64,000 nt of DNA from Mycobacterium sp. Z3061 (GTDB lineage: Bacteria; Actinomycetota; Actinomycetes; Mycobacteriales; Mycobacteriaceae), in NCBI RefSeq assembly GCF_031583025.1, contig NZ_CP134062.1:310001-374000 (forward strand), in the 5' to 3' direction. Below are positions 8,320 through 17,121 of this stretch, in pieces. Every line of letters starts with the position of its first letter. Position 1 is the stretch's first letter. The position numbers and the translations under genes were made by a program. The notes below the pieces were generated by a model that was given only the letters and a program-made list of their open reading frames with translations, was not told the DNA's origin and searched no databases.

Positions 8320-8931
8320 TCAACGCAGCCCGTTGACGGCGAACTTCTCCACGTACTTGCGGACGGTCTCGGGTTTGGTCATGTCAAAACTGAGGCCCTG
8401 GTTGACGGTCGAGAACGAGTACACGATGCGGGCCAGCCATTCGCTGGCCGCCGTCACGTCGACCCCGGCGCCTACCTCACCACGCTTCTGCGCGTCGCGC
8501 ACATAGGGCTCGAGGAACTTCGTGGACCGCCGGACCGCGGTGTCGCCGTCAGAGATCATGTGGCGCATCAGTTCAGCGTCGTCAGCCATCAGCCGGTTGC
8601 GGGTGCGGTGGTCGAGCAGGATGTTCGCGTGCGTTTCGGCCATCGCACCGAGTTGTTCGGCCAGGGTGGGCTTGCCGGCCATCGCGGCGGCGACCGCCCG
8701 ATAGAACCGTTGCGCCCCATGCTCGATCGCGGCCTCGATGAGCACATCGCGATCGACGAAGTACCGATACACCGTGCCCCGTGACACCTTGGCCATCCGG
8801 GCTACGTCCTGGACGCTGGTGCGCTGAATGCCCAATTGTGTGAAGCACTCGTTGGCGGCGTCGAGAATTTGTTCACGCCGGTCGAATTCGTCGGCGCTCT
8901 CCACCTCGCCAGCGACCCGCTCAGTCGACAT
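8320..8931 (-). CDS. TetR-family transcriptional regulator
   Basis: Regulator of 203 residues. The N-terminal helix-turn-helix is clear at about residues 20-65 (REQILDAANECFTQLG, TSVQDVARMAKVSRGTVYRYF), followed by a helical ligand-binding domain. The start ATG 8931 has a GGAGGAG Shine-Dalgarno upstream. It lies between the thioesterase and aldehyde dehydrogenase genes, with a palindrome (8970-8988) directly upstream that is probably its own operator. It is the best candidate for local control of the 6181-13763 genes. The ligand is unknown; an acyl-CoA is plausible from context. Confidence 0.9.
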   Translation of the reverse strand: MSTERVAGEVESADEFDRREQILDAANECFTQLGIQRTSVQDVARMAKVSRGTVYRYFVDRDVLIEAAIEHGAQRFYRAVAAAMAGKPTLAEQLGAMAETHANILLDHRTRNRLMADDAELMRHMISDGDTAVRRSTKFLEPYVRDAQKRGEVGAGVDVTAASEWLARIVYSFSTVNQGLSFDMTKPETVRKYVEKFAVNGLR

Positions 8932-8969
8932 TCCACTCCTCCGCGCGATAGTCCCGGCTAATTATGCTA

Positions 8970-8988
8970 CGTGACAGTTTCTGTCGCG
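8970..8988. promoter_or_regulatory. Palindromic operator upstream of tetR
   Basis: The sequence CGTGACAGTTTCTGTCGCG contains a perfect GACAG/CTGTC inverted repeat with a 3-bp centre, and the flanking CG pairs extend it with one mismatch. It lies 39 bases upstream of the TetR start at 8931, where autoregulation would act. Its CTGTCGC half matches the right arm at 6224-6244. Confidence 0.5.
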
Positions 8989-9001
8989 CTGTTGCAACGA
9001 C

Positions 9002-10495
9002 TCAGCCGAGGAACGTTGTCTTCATGTCCAGATACTCCAAGATCCCCGGCCGGCCGTTCTCACGGCCGATTCCGGACTGCTTCACCCCGCCGAACGGAAT
9101 ATGCGGTTGCAATGTCCAGCAGTTGACCCCCACGTTGCCGGCCCGAAGGGCCCGGCTGAGCCGAATCGCCCGCCCCATGTCTTTGGTGTAGACGGCCGCT
9201 GCCAGGCCGTATGGGTTGTCGTTGGCCAGTCGAACCGCTTCGTCCTCGTCGTCGAAAGGTATGACGCATAACACAGGTCCGAAAATCTCTTCGCGCGCCA
9301 CCGTCGTCGAATTGTCGACGTCGACCAGAACCGTTGGCGCGACGAAATTGCCCGTCGCGGGTCCCCCTTCGGGCCGGCCGCCGCCAACGGCAAGCCGCGC
9401 TCCATCGCGGAGCGCGGCTTCGATGCGGTCCAGCACCCGATCCCTGTGCTGCGGGCTGATCATCGGGGCGGCCGTCACGCCCGGGTCGAACGGGTCGCCG
9501 AACGTCGCGGCGGCGGCGAAGCCGGTTATGGCGTTCACGACCTCCTCGTAGACGTCCCGGTGCGCGAGGATGCGGGATTGGCATACACATACCTGACCGG
9601 ACAAACCCAGAAACGCGTTCCCGGCGGCTATTCCGACGGCCATCCCGACATCGGCGTCCGGGAAGATCAGTGCCGGGCTCTTGCCGCCCAACTCGAGTGA
9701 CACCCGGCCGATTCGGGCACCGACGGCCGACGCGATTCCGGCGCCCACGGTCCTGCTGCCGGTGAACGACACCTTGTCTACCCGCGCGTCCCCGACCAGC
9801 GCGGTACCCACCGGGTCACCGGGCCCGGTCACGAGATTGAACGTCCCGGGGGGTATGTCCGCCTCGGCGATCAACTCCGCAAGCCGCAGGCTGACCAGCG
9901 GGGACAGCTCGGAAGGCTTGGCCACCACCGTGCAGCCCGCCGCCAAGGCGGGCGCTACCTTCTGGGCGAAAAGGCTCATCGGCGCGTTCCACGGCGTAAT
10001 CACCGCGGCCACGCCCACGGGTTCGTACGTGCTGTAGGTGACTGGCTGGCTCGGGTCCCACTGCGGATAGGTCTCACCGGTGACCTTGTCGATCCAGCCG
10101 GCGTATGAATCGAAGACGTCAGCCGGATACTCGGCACCCATTTGATAGAAGCCGACGAACGAGCTCGGTGTCGAATTATCCAGCGACAAGAGCGTATTGA
10201 GATTGTCGGCGTCATGGCGGATGAGTTCGGCGATGCGGCGCACGACGCGTGCCCGTTCCCGGCCCACCATACGTGGCCACGGTCCGTCATCGAACGCAGC
10301 GCGAGCGGCGGTCACGGCTTCGTCGACCGTCGATACGTCGGCGACGGGGGTGTTGAACACGCGTTCGCCGGTCGCCGGGTGGATGTGCGGAATCGGTTCG
10401 GCGGACCCTTCGATCCAGGAACCGTTGACGAAGAGCCGGGCCGGCGGCAGGGTCGCCGTCGCCAGTTTGTTCAAGACCGAGATAGCTGTCACCAA
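9002..10495 (-). CDS. Aldehyde dehydrogenase (NAD(P)+-dependent)
   Basis: ALDH superfamily enzyme of 497 residues that oxidises an aldehyde to a carboxylate. Key residues are visible: Asn170 in TPWN, the cofactor-binding SFTGSRTVG near 243, Glu268 in LELGG, and the nucleophile Cys303 in GQVC. The C-terminus has PFGGVKQSG as usual. It is transcribed divergently from the SDR at 10567 across a 70-bp gap containing an inverted repeat. In this cluster it could turn an aldehyde released by the retro-aldolase (11780-12955), or an alcohol-derived aldehyde, into the acid activated by the acyl-CoA synthetase. Confidence 0.92.
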   Translation of the reverse strand: MVTAISVLNKLATATLPPARLFVNGSWIEGSAEPIPHIHPATGERVFNTPVADVSTVDEAVTAARAAFDDGPWPRMVGRERARVVRRIAELIRHDADNLNTLLSLDNSTPSSFVGFYQMGAEYPADVFDSYAGWIDKVTGETYPQWDPSQPVTYSTYEPVGVAAVITPWNAPMSLFAQKVAPALAAGCTVVAKPSELSPLVSLRLAELIAEADIPPGTFNLVTGPGDPVGTALVGDARVDKVSFTGSRTVGAGIASAVGARIGRVSLELGGKSPALIFPDADVGMAVGIAAGNAFLGLSGQVCVCQSRILAHRDVYEEVVNAITGFAAAATFGDPFDPGVTAAPMISPQHRDRVLDRIEAALRDGARLAVGGGRPEGGPATGNFVAPTVLVDVDNSTTVAREEIFGPVLCVIPFDDEDEAVRLANDNPYGLAAAVYTKDMGRAIRLSRALRAGNVGVNCWTLQPHIPFGGVKQSGIGRENGRPGILEYLDMKTTFLG

Positions 10496-10499
10496 TTAA

Positions 10500-10526
10500 A
10501 CAGTAGTACGTGATATGTCATACTGT
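10500..10526. promoter_or_regulatory. Inverted repeat in divergent ALDH/SDR promoter
   Basis: ACAGTAGTA at 10500-10508 and TCATACTGT at 10518-10526 form an imperfect inverted repeat with perfect ACAGTA/TACTGT ends. It occupies the promoter region between the divergently transcribed aldehyde dehydrogenase and SDR genes. The ACAGTA half-site recurs, inverted, at 6236-6243, which suggests a shared regulator, although the spacing between arms differs. Confidence 0.4.
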
Positions 10527-10566
10527 TACACCAACTAGGTCATCGGCAACGCGTGGGGGAGTAGTG

Positions 10567-11367
10567 GTGTCCCGCTTAGACGGCAGATACGCATTGGTCA
10601 CCGGTGGTGCGCAGGGACTGGGCGGCGCGATCGCGCAGTCGCTGGCCAACCTGGGCGCCCACGTCACGATCGTCGACCTGAATGAGGAAAAAGGCCGAAC
10701 CCGCGCCGAGCAGATCAGCGGCGCAGGTGGGCAGGCCGCGTTTGTCAAGGTTAATGTGGCTGACCGAGCGGCCATTGAGGCCGCCGTGCAGCAGGTCGCG
10801 CAGACGGCCGGCGGGCGCATCGACGTCTTGGTCAATGCCGCGCAGTTCTTTGCGATGCCGAAGGCACTGGAACTCGTCACGGACAAGGATTGGGAGCTGT
10901 CGGAGGCCACCGGGCCGAAGGCGACCTTCCGCTTCATGCAGGTCGGCTTTCCCTTTCTGAAGGCCGCGGGACGGGCCTCGGTCATCAACTTTGTGTCGGG
11001 ATCCGCGCTGGCCGGCATCGCTTACACAGCCCCCTATTCGGCGGCGAAGGGAGCGATCGCCGCTCTCACGAAAGTCGCAGCCAATGAGTGGGCGCGGCAC
11101 GGCATTCGCGTCAACGCGGTGTGCCCGTTCGCGTTGACCGACGTTCAGCGCAAGATGATCGGCACGGAATGGGACAACTACACCCGGACGGCGACGGCCT
11201 CGCCGATGAAACGCGGTGCCGACCCCGAGACCGAAATCGCGCCCGCGGTAGCTTTTTTGGCGGGCGATGATGCGGCATTCATCACTGGCACAGTGCTGCA
11301 TATCGACGGCGGCATGACCGAGTTGTCAACCGTCGACTATTCGCAATCGCCGGGGGTCTTCGGTTGA
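10567..11367 (+). CDS. SDR-family oxidoreductase
   Basis: SDR of about 266 residues: TGGAQGLGGAIA cofactor loop, VNAAQFF in place of NNAG, catalytic Ser in NFVSGSA, and YSAAKGA with the Tyr and Lys. GTG 10567 has a GGGGGAG run at optimal distance; GTG 10564 is an alternative. The stop overlaps the next start (TTGA), so it heads a three-gene operon with the DUF35 protein and the thiolase-like lyase. In steroid side-chain pathways the analogous dehydrogenase or hydratase steps precede retro-aldol cleavage, so it may shape the substrate of that pair. Confidence 0.85.
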   Translation: MSRLDGRYALVTGGAQGLGGAIAQSLANLGAHVTIVDLNEEKGRTRAEQISGAGGQAAFVKVNVADRAAIEAAVQQVAQTAGGRIDVLVNAAQFFAMPKALELVTDKDWELSEATGPKATFRFMQVGFPFLKAAGRASVINFVSGSALAGIAYTAPYSAAKGAIAALTKVAANEWARHGIRVNAVCPFALTDVQRKMIGTEWDNYTRTATASPMKRGADPETEIAPAVAFLAGDDAAFITGTVLHIDGGMTELSTVDYSQSPGVFG

Positions 11368-11780
11368 ACCGGTTGCCCGTTCCGGCGCTGACCGAGCTCA
11401 GCCGGCCATTCTGGACCTCCGGTGCGCAGGGTGTCCTGCGCATGCAGCGCTGTCGCCACTGTCAAAGGCTTTGTCACCCACCTGGATTGCGCTGTCCCCG
11501 GGACCACGGGTTCCTGGAGTATGTAACGCTCAGTGGCCGGGCACGAGTGGAATCGTGGACCGTCAACCGCCACCAATTCTTTCCCGGCTTCACGCCGCCG
11601 TATCTGATCGCTTTTGTCAACCCGGTCGAGGACGAAAGCGCCCGCCTGCTCACCAATCTGGTGAACATCGCTGCCGAGGATGTCGCAGCCGGATTGCCGG
11701 TGCGCGTCGTCTTCGAGCGGCGAACCGCGGACGACGGCGCCGAAGAGGTCTTCGTCCCGCTTTTCGAGCCGGACCGCTGA
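11364..11780 (+). CDS. DUF35 OB-fold zinc-ribbon protein
   Basis: Protein of 138 residues with a rubredoxin-like zinc ribbon, CRHCQRLCHPPGLRCP near residues 30-45, followed by an OB-fold (VTLSGRARVESWT). DUF35 proteins bind CoA thioesters and form obligate complexes with thiolase-like partners, such as the ChsH2-DUF35/Ltp2 aldolase of steroid side-chain degradation. The likely start is TTG 11364 in a TTGA overlap. Its stop overlaps the ATG of the thiolase-like gene, consistent with a stoichiometric complex. Dehydratase activity is not implied because no MaoC domain is present. Confidence 0.85.
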   Translation: MNRLPVPALTELSRPFWTSGAQGVLRMQRCRHCQRLCHPPGLRCPRDHGFLEYVTLSGRARVESWTVNRHQFFPGFTPPYLIAFVNPVEDESARLLTNLVNIAAEDVAAGLPVRVVFERRTADDGAEEVFVPLFEPDR

Positions 11781-12955
11781 TGAGTGGTCCGTTGACTGAC
11801 CGGGTCATTATCAGCGGCATCGGGCAATCCGCGATCGGCCGAAGGCTCGGCCGCGACGGGTTGGACCTCACTGTCGAAGCGTGCCTGGCGGCAGTAGCCG
11901 ATGCCGGCCTCACGCTTGCCGAAATCGACGGTTTGACAACCTATCCGGGTGCGTCCCAGCCCGGTGTCGGATTCTCCGGCGCGTCCCTGCGGGACATTCA
12001 TGACGCTCTGGGTATCAAGCCGAACTGGGTCGCGGGTGGCGTGGAGTCGCCGGGCCAGCTCGGGGCGGTGGTGGACGCCATGTTGGCGGTGGCCGGTGGG
12101 TTGGCCGATCATGTGCTGTGTTGGCGCAGCATCTGGGAAGGCACCGCACAGGGGTCCGGGCGGCGCAAGGGCTATGGCTCGGGGATGGGCCGGCCGAGCG
12201 GCCTGCTGGGCTGGCAGTTGCCTTTTGGCGCAACCGCGGCGAACCTTGCCGGACTTCAGATCCGTGCGCGGATGTTGCGTTACGGGCTGACCCGTGAGCA
12301 ATTGGCGTCCGTAGCCATCGCCCAACGTGCGCACGCGGCTTTCAACTCCGCGGCCATCTATTCCGAACCGCTGGATCTGGAGACATATCTCGACGCGCGA
12401 ATGGTGTCCGATCCGTTGTGCATGTTCGACTGCGATATCGCCTGCGACGGGGCCACCGCGTTCGTCGTATCGCGCGCCGAACATGCCAGCCAGGTGGACC
12501 ATCCGGCGGTGACCGTCGAGGCTCTCGACTGCGCGCATCACGATCGCTTCACCTGGGAGGGCGGCGACGACATCACCCGGATCAGCTCACGGTGGTCCAC
12601 CATTTGGGAGCGCACCGATTTCACCGCGGCGGACGTCGATGTGGCTTCGCTCTACGACGGGTTCAGCGTGTTCGTCCTGTGCTGGCTGGAGGACTTCGGT
12701 TTTTGCCCGGTTGGCGAATCGGGTTCGTGGATAGCCGATCCGGCGCGGATCTCCCTGGGCGGTGAACTGCCGATCAACACCGCGGGAGGGCAGCTGTCCG
12801 GCGGCCGTCTGCACGGTTTCGGGCATCTCCATGAAGCGTGTCTGCAGATCCGTGGGGAGGCCGGTGCGCGCCAGGTCGACGGAGCCGGGCTGGCCGCCGT
12901 CGGTGTGGGGGCAGCTAACAGCGGTACGACCGCGATGTTGCTGCGGCGGGCCTGA
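11780..12955 (+). CDS. Thiolase-superfamily lyase, Ltp2-like retro-aldolase
   Basis: Protein of 391 residues of the sterol-carrier/lipid-transfer branch of thiolases (IISGIGQSAIGRR, DIACDGATAFVVSRA, SLYDGFSVFVLCWLEDFGFC, LPINTAGGQLSGG, HGFGHLHEACLQIRG). The usual N-terminal nucleophilic Cys of true thiolases is not apparent, as in Ltp2-type enzymes, which cleave beta-hydroxyacyl-CoA by retro-aldol chemistry using Tyr residues; Tyr in LYDGFS is a candidate. ATG 11780 overlaps the DUF35 stop (TGATG). The likely role is release of acetyl- or propionyl-CoA plus a ketone or aldehyde. The assignment is by family and neighbour. Confidence 0.82.
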   Translation: MSGPLTDRVIISGIGQSAIGRRLGRDGLDLTVEACLAAVADAGLTLAEIDGLTTYPGASQPGVGFSGASLRDIHDALGIKPNWVAGGVESPGQLGAVVDAMLAVAGGLADHVLCWRSIWEGTAQGSGRRKGYGSGMGRPSGLLGWQLPFGATAANLAGLQIRARMLRYGLTREQLASVAIAQRAHAAFNSAAIYSEPLDLETYLDARMVSDPLCMFDCDIACDGATAFVVSRAEHASQVDHPAVTVEALDCAHHDRFTWEGGDDITRISSRWSTIWERTDFTAADVDVASLYDGFSVFVLCWLEDFGFCPVGESGSWIADPARISLGGELPINTAGGQLSGGRLHGFGHLHEACLQIRGEAGARQVDGAGLAAVGVGAANSGTTAMLLRRA

Positions 12956-12977
12956 GCAGAGCGACCGGCCTGGACCG

Positions 12978-13763
12978 TCAACCTTGCATGTAACCCCCGG
13001 CGTCAACCGGGATGGACTGGCCGGTGATGGTCCGGCTCTCGTCGCCGGCCAGGAACAAGGCCAGGTTGGCGACGTCGTCAGTGGACGAAATAGTCTTCAA
13101 TGCAACGCTTCTCAGAGATCGCTCGCGGATCACGGCGCTATCCACCCCTTCCTCGCGTGCAATCCGTGCCACCCAGTTGCGGTACAGATCGGTGTCGATG
13201 CTGCCGGGCACGATGCAATTGCACCGGATGCCGTGCGGCCCCACCTCGAGTGCCACCGCCTTGGTGAAGGCGCGCAACGACGCCTTGGCGGTGACGTAGT
13301 GAGTCTTGCGGGCCATACCCGCATAGGACGCCGTGGAGGAGAAATTGAGGATGACGCCGGACCGGCGCTGCAGCATCGACTGCAGCAGCACGTGTTTCGT
13401 GCACAGCATCGCGGCCGTGACGTCGATGGCGATGGTCGAGTTCCAGTTTTCAAGCGTCTGTTCCCACACCCACTTGTCCTGTCCCGGCGCCGCGGCGTTG
13501 TTGCACAGGATGTCAACGTGTCCGAATGCCTCCACCGTGCGGGACACCAGTGCTATCACGTCGTCTTCACTGGTGACGTCGGCGCGGACGGCGATGGCGT
13601 TCGGACCGGCTTCCTCAGCAGCCTCGCGCACCAGTTCCTCGCGCCGGGCCGCAAGTACGACCTTGGCTCCTTCCCGGGTGAAGATGGCGCCCATGGTTCG
13701 GCCGAGACCGGCACTGGCACCGGTGATGATCGCCACCTTGCCCGCCAGGCGTCCTTCTATCAC
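12978..13763 (-). CDS. SDR-family oxidoreductase
   Basis: SDR of 261 residues with TGASAGLGRTMG, CNNAAAP, the active-site Ser in NFSSTAS, Tyr and Lys in YVTAKAS, and a classical C-terminus DAGGYMQG. It is convergent with the thiolase-like gene, separated by 22 bases. The MIEGRLAGKVAIITG start is typical and no longer frame is needed. It is the last gene of the catabolic region before the formate dehydrogenase locus; the substrate is unknown. Confidence 0.88.
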   Translation of the reverse strand: MIEGRLAGKVAIITGASAGLGRTMGAIFTREGAKVVLAARREELVREAAEEAGPNAIAVRADVTSEDDVIALVSRTVEAFGHVDILCNNAAAPGQDKWVWEQTLENWNSTIAIDVTAAMLCTKHVLLQSMLQRRSGVILNFSSTASYAGMARKTHYVTAKASLRAFTKAVALEVGPHGIRCNCIVPGSIDTDLYRNWVARIAREEGVDSAVIRERSLRSVALKTISSTDDVANLALFLAGDESRTITGQSIPVDAGGYMQG

Positions 13764-13836
13764 CGCTGCCCCTCACTGAACGCGGCCACCGCAGCCGGGC
13801 TCATCTGGCAGTCTCGCAGGCCCCGAGTTGACGCAC

Positions 13837-13842
13837 TAGTCT
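13837..13842 (+). promoter_or_regulatory. Predicted -10 element of fdhA (leaderless)
   Basis: TAGTCT matches the mycobacterial TAnnnT -10 pattern. It is followed by exactly six bases and then the ATG at 13849, the spacing expected when transcription starts at the A of the start codon. No Shine-Dalgarno sequence is visible. Confidence 0.5.
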
Positions 13843-13848
13843 TCGAGT

Positions 13849-16800
13849 ATGGGACTCACCCGACTCTTCCTGGAATGGCCCGTCGTCCGGCAATTGCGGT
13901 CCGGAGACGGACTTGGCCGCGGTCCGGCGGTGACCTCCAAGCACACCCGCGCCATCACCCCGCGCACCACGACCGCTGACCGGGTGGTGCAGAGCATCTG
14001 CCCGTACTGCGCGGTGGGCTGCGGGCAGAAGGTCTACGTCAAGGACGAAAAAGTCGTCCAGATCGAGGGTGACCCCGATTCGCCGATATCCCGCGGCCGG
14101 CTCTGCCCGAAAGGATCGGCCAGCGAACAACTCGTCAACTCCCCGGGCCGGCAGATGAAAGTCCTCTACCGCGCGCCCGGCGCCACCGAATGGGAACCGC
14201 TGGAGCTCGACCGGGCGATCGACATGGTCGCCGACCGGTTCGTCGAAGCCCGCCGGCACGCCTGGCAGGACATCGACAAACACGGCCACCCACTGCGGCG
14301 CACCATGAAGATCGCCGCACTGGGCGGCGCCACGCTGGACAACGAAGAGAACTACATCATCAAGAAACTCTTCACCGCCGCCGGCGCCATCCAGATCGAG
14401 AACCAAGCCCGTATTTGACACTCCGCCACGGTTCCCGGTCTGGGAACCTCCTTCGGGCGCGGCGGCGCCACCCAATCACTGCAAGACATGGCCAACGCGG
14501 ACTGCATCGTCATTCAAGGCTCGAACATGGCCGAGTGCCATCCCGTCGGGTTCCAGTGGGTGGAAGAGGCTAAAGCCCGCGGCGCCAAGCTGATTCACGT
14601 CGACCCGCGATTCACCCGGACCTCGGCCGTGTCCGATAAGCACATCCCGATCCGGGCCGGCTCCGATGTCGTACTGCTGGGCGCGCTGATCAATTACGTG
14701 ATCGCCCGCGACCTCTGGTTCAGGGAGTACGTGCTGGCCTACACGAACGCGGCCACTCTGATCAACGAAAACTACCGCGACAGCGAGGATCTCGGCGGGC
14801 TGTTCTCCGGCTTCGACCCCGAGACCGGCCAGTACGACACCTCCACCTGGACCTACGCGGGACAGGAGGACGAGCCCGACCCCGAACACGGGGCGAGTGC
14901 CGCCGCCCGCGCCGCCGGCGACGCGCACGGCAGCGGCGGTCCGCCCCTGCCGCATGCCCGCGTCCAGCGCGACGAGACACTGCAGCACCCGCGGTCGGTG
15001 TTCCAGATCCTCAAGCGGCACTACGCGCGCTACACGCCGGAGATGGTGCGCGACGTCTGCGGCATCAGCATCGAGGACTTCGACTACCTCGCCCGCGCCG
15101 TCACCGAGAACTCCGGCCGCGAGCGCACCACCTGTTTCGCCTACGCGGTGGGCTGGACCCAGCACACGCTCGGAGCCCAATTCATCCGCACCGCAACGAT
15201 TCTGCAGTTGTTGCTGGGCAACGTCGGCCGCCCCGGCAGCGGCATCATGGCGCTGCGCGGCCACGCCACCATCCAGGGCTCCACCGACATTCCGACGCTG
15301 TTCAACCTGCTGCCCGGATATCTGTCGATGCCGAAGGCCGGCGTCCACGACACCTATCGGCAGTACATCGAGGCGGTAGGCCCCAAGAACCAGAAGGGCT
15401 TCTGGGCCAACGCCGACACCTATATGGTCAGCCTGCTCAAGGCCTGGTGGGGCGACGCCGCCCGGGAGGACAACGATTGGGCCTACGACTACCTGCCGCG
15501 GTTGTCCGGCCCGCACGGCACCTATCAGACCGTCATGTCGATGCTCGAGGATGAGGTCGACGGGTACTTCCTGCTCGGCCAGAACCCGGCGGTCGGATCG
15601 GCGCACGGCCGGATGCAGCGGATGGGCATGTCCCACCTGAAGTGGCTGGTGGTGCGTGACCTCAACCTGATCGAGTCGGCCACGTTCTGGAAGGACGGGC
15701 CCGAGATCGCCTCCGGCGAGCTGAAGACGGAAGACATCCAGACCGAGGTGTTCTTCTTCCCGGCGGCCACCCACGTCGAGAAGGCCGGCTCCTTCACGCA
15801 GACCCAACGCCTCGTGCAGTGGCGGCATCAGGCGGTCCAGCCGCCCGGTGACTGCCAGAGCGAACTGCAGTTCTTCATCGAGCTGGGCAAGCGGATCAGG
15901 CAACGCCTGGCGGGGTCCACCGATGATCGTGACCGCCCGCTGCTTGACCTGACCTGGGACTATCCCACCGACGAACACGGCGAACCGGACCCCACCGCGG
16001 TGCTGGCCGAGATCAGCGGGCGCTATCTGACCGGGCCGAAGGCGGGCCAGCCGGTACCGGGTTACACCGAACTGGCCGCCGACGGATCGACGGCGTGCGG
16101 CTGCTGGATCTACTCGGGGGTGTACGCCGACGGCGTCAACCAGGCCGCCCGCCGGGCACCGCTCGGCGGCCCCACCCCGAGCCAGTCGGAATGGGGTTGG
16201 GCCTGGCCCGCCGACCGGCGCATCCTCTACAACCGCGCCTCGGCCGACCCGGACGGCAAACCGTGGAGCGAGCGCAAGCGCTACATCTGGTGGGACCCCG
16301 CGCAGCAACGCTGGGTCGGAGACGACGTACCCGACTTCCCGGTCGACCGCGCCCCGGACATCCGTCCCGATCCCGACGTCGGCGGGCCGGACGGGCTGGC
16401 CGGTGACGACCCGTTCATCATGCAGGCCGACGGCAAGGCCTGGCTGTTCGCGCCCAAGGGCCTGGTGGACGGGCCGCTGCCCACCCACTACGAGCCGCAG
16501 GAGTCGCCGGTGGCCAATGCGTTGTACCCGCAGCAGCAGAACCCGTCGCGAATCATGTTCCCGCGCAAGGACAATCTGTGGGCCCCCAGTGCCGGAGACC
16601 CGGGCAGCGACGTCTACCCGTATGTGTTCACCACTTATCGGCTCACCGAGCATCACACCGCGGGCGGCATGAGCCGCTGGCTGCCGTACCTCGCCGAGCT
16701 GCAGCCGGAGATGTTCTGCGAGGTCTCCCCGGAGCTGGCCGCCGAACGCGGTCTCGAGCCGTACGGCTGGGCGACGATCGTCTCCCCGCGGGCGGCCATC

Positions 16801-17121
16801 GAGGCCAAGGTGCTCGTCACCGAGCGGATGAGGCCCCTGGTCATCGGCGGCCACACCATCCACCAGATCGGGCTGCCCTACCACTGGGGGGTGGGCAGTG
16901 ACGCCGTGGTGAGCGGAGACGCGGCCAACGACCTGCTGGGGGTGGCGCTGGACCCGAATGTGCAGATCCAGGAGTCCAAAGCCGGCTCGTGTGACATCCG
17001 CCCGGGCCGGCGGCCGCAAGGTGAGGCGCTGCTGCGGCTCATCGAGGAGTACCAGTCGCGTGCGGGGGTAACCGTGGAGACGGACAATATCCGGGTGACT
17101 CATCCGCAGCGGGAGGCTTGA
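13849..17121 (+). CDS. fdhA: Formate dehydrogenase alpha subunit, selenocysteine-containing
   Basis: Molybdopterin oxidoreductase of 1090 residues read through an in-frame TGA at 14416-14418, which encodes selenocysteine (Sec190). The frame continues with HSATVPGLG and family sequence on both sides. The N-terminal [4Fe-4S] site is CPYCAVGC (Cys51, 54, 58) with Cys86 in LCPKG, and the bis-MGD domains follow. It oxidises formate to CO2 and passes electrons to the beta subunit. No twin-arginine signal is visible, unlike E. coli FdnG, and a stop at 13837 excludes an upstream start, so the enzyme probably faces the cytoplasm. Its stop overlaps fdhB (TGATG). Acidic and Pro-rich inserts near residues 340-380 lengthen it beyond FdnG. 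Confidence 0.95.
14416..14448 (+). promoter_or_regulatory. UGA selenocysteine codon and bacterial SECIS element
   Basis: The TGA at 14416-14418 is followed after 18 bases by the loop GGTCT (14437-14441), enclosed by a perfect 7-bp stem, GGTTCCC (14430-14436) and GGGAACC (14442-14448). From memory, the loop sequence and the 18-base distance equal those of E. coli fdhF, whose GGUCU loop is bound by SelB. The element lies inside the coding region, as in all bacterial SECIS, and the selA, selB, selC and selD genes are adjacent. Confidence 0.93.

Noticed and set aside
12762-13979. A 405-codon plus-strand frame spanning the SDR and the start of fdhA
   Set aside because: It runs antisense through the SDR and in the wrong phase into fdhA.
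13849-14418. Reading fdhA as a pseudogene or two genes because of the TGA
   Set aside because: The SECIS hairpin, phase continuity and neighbouring sel genes explain the TGA as selenocysteine.
14476-17103. An 875-codon minus-strand open frame opposite fdhA
   Set aside because: It is exactly antisense to the formate dehydrogenase alpha subunit. The translation is Arg/Gly/Pro/His-rich with no domain, as expected for the complementary strand of a GC-rich gene.
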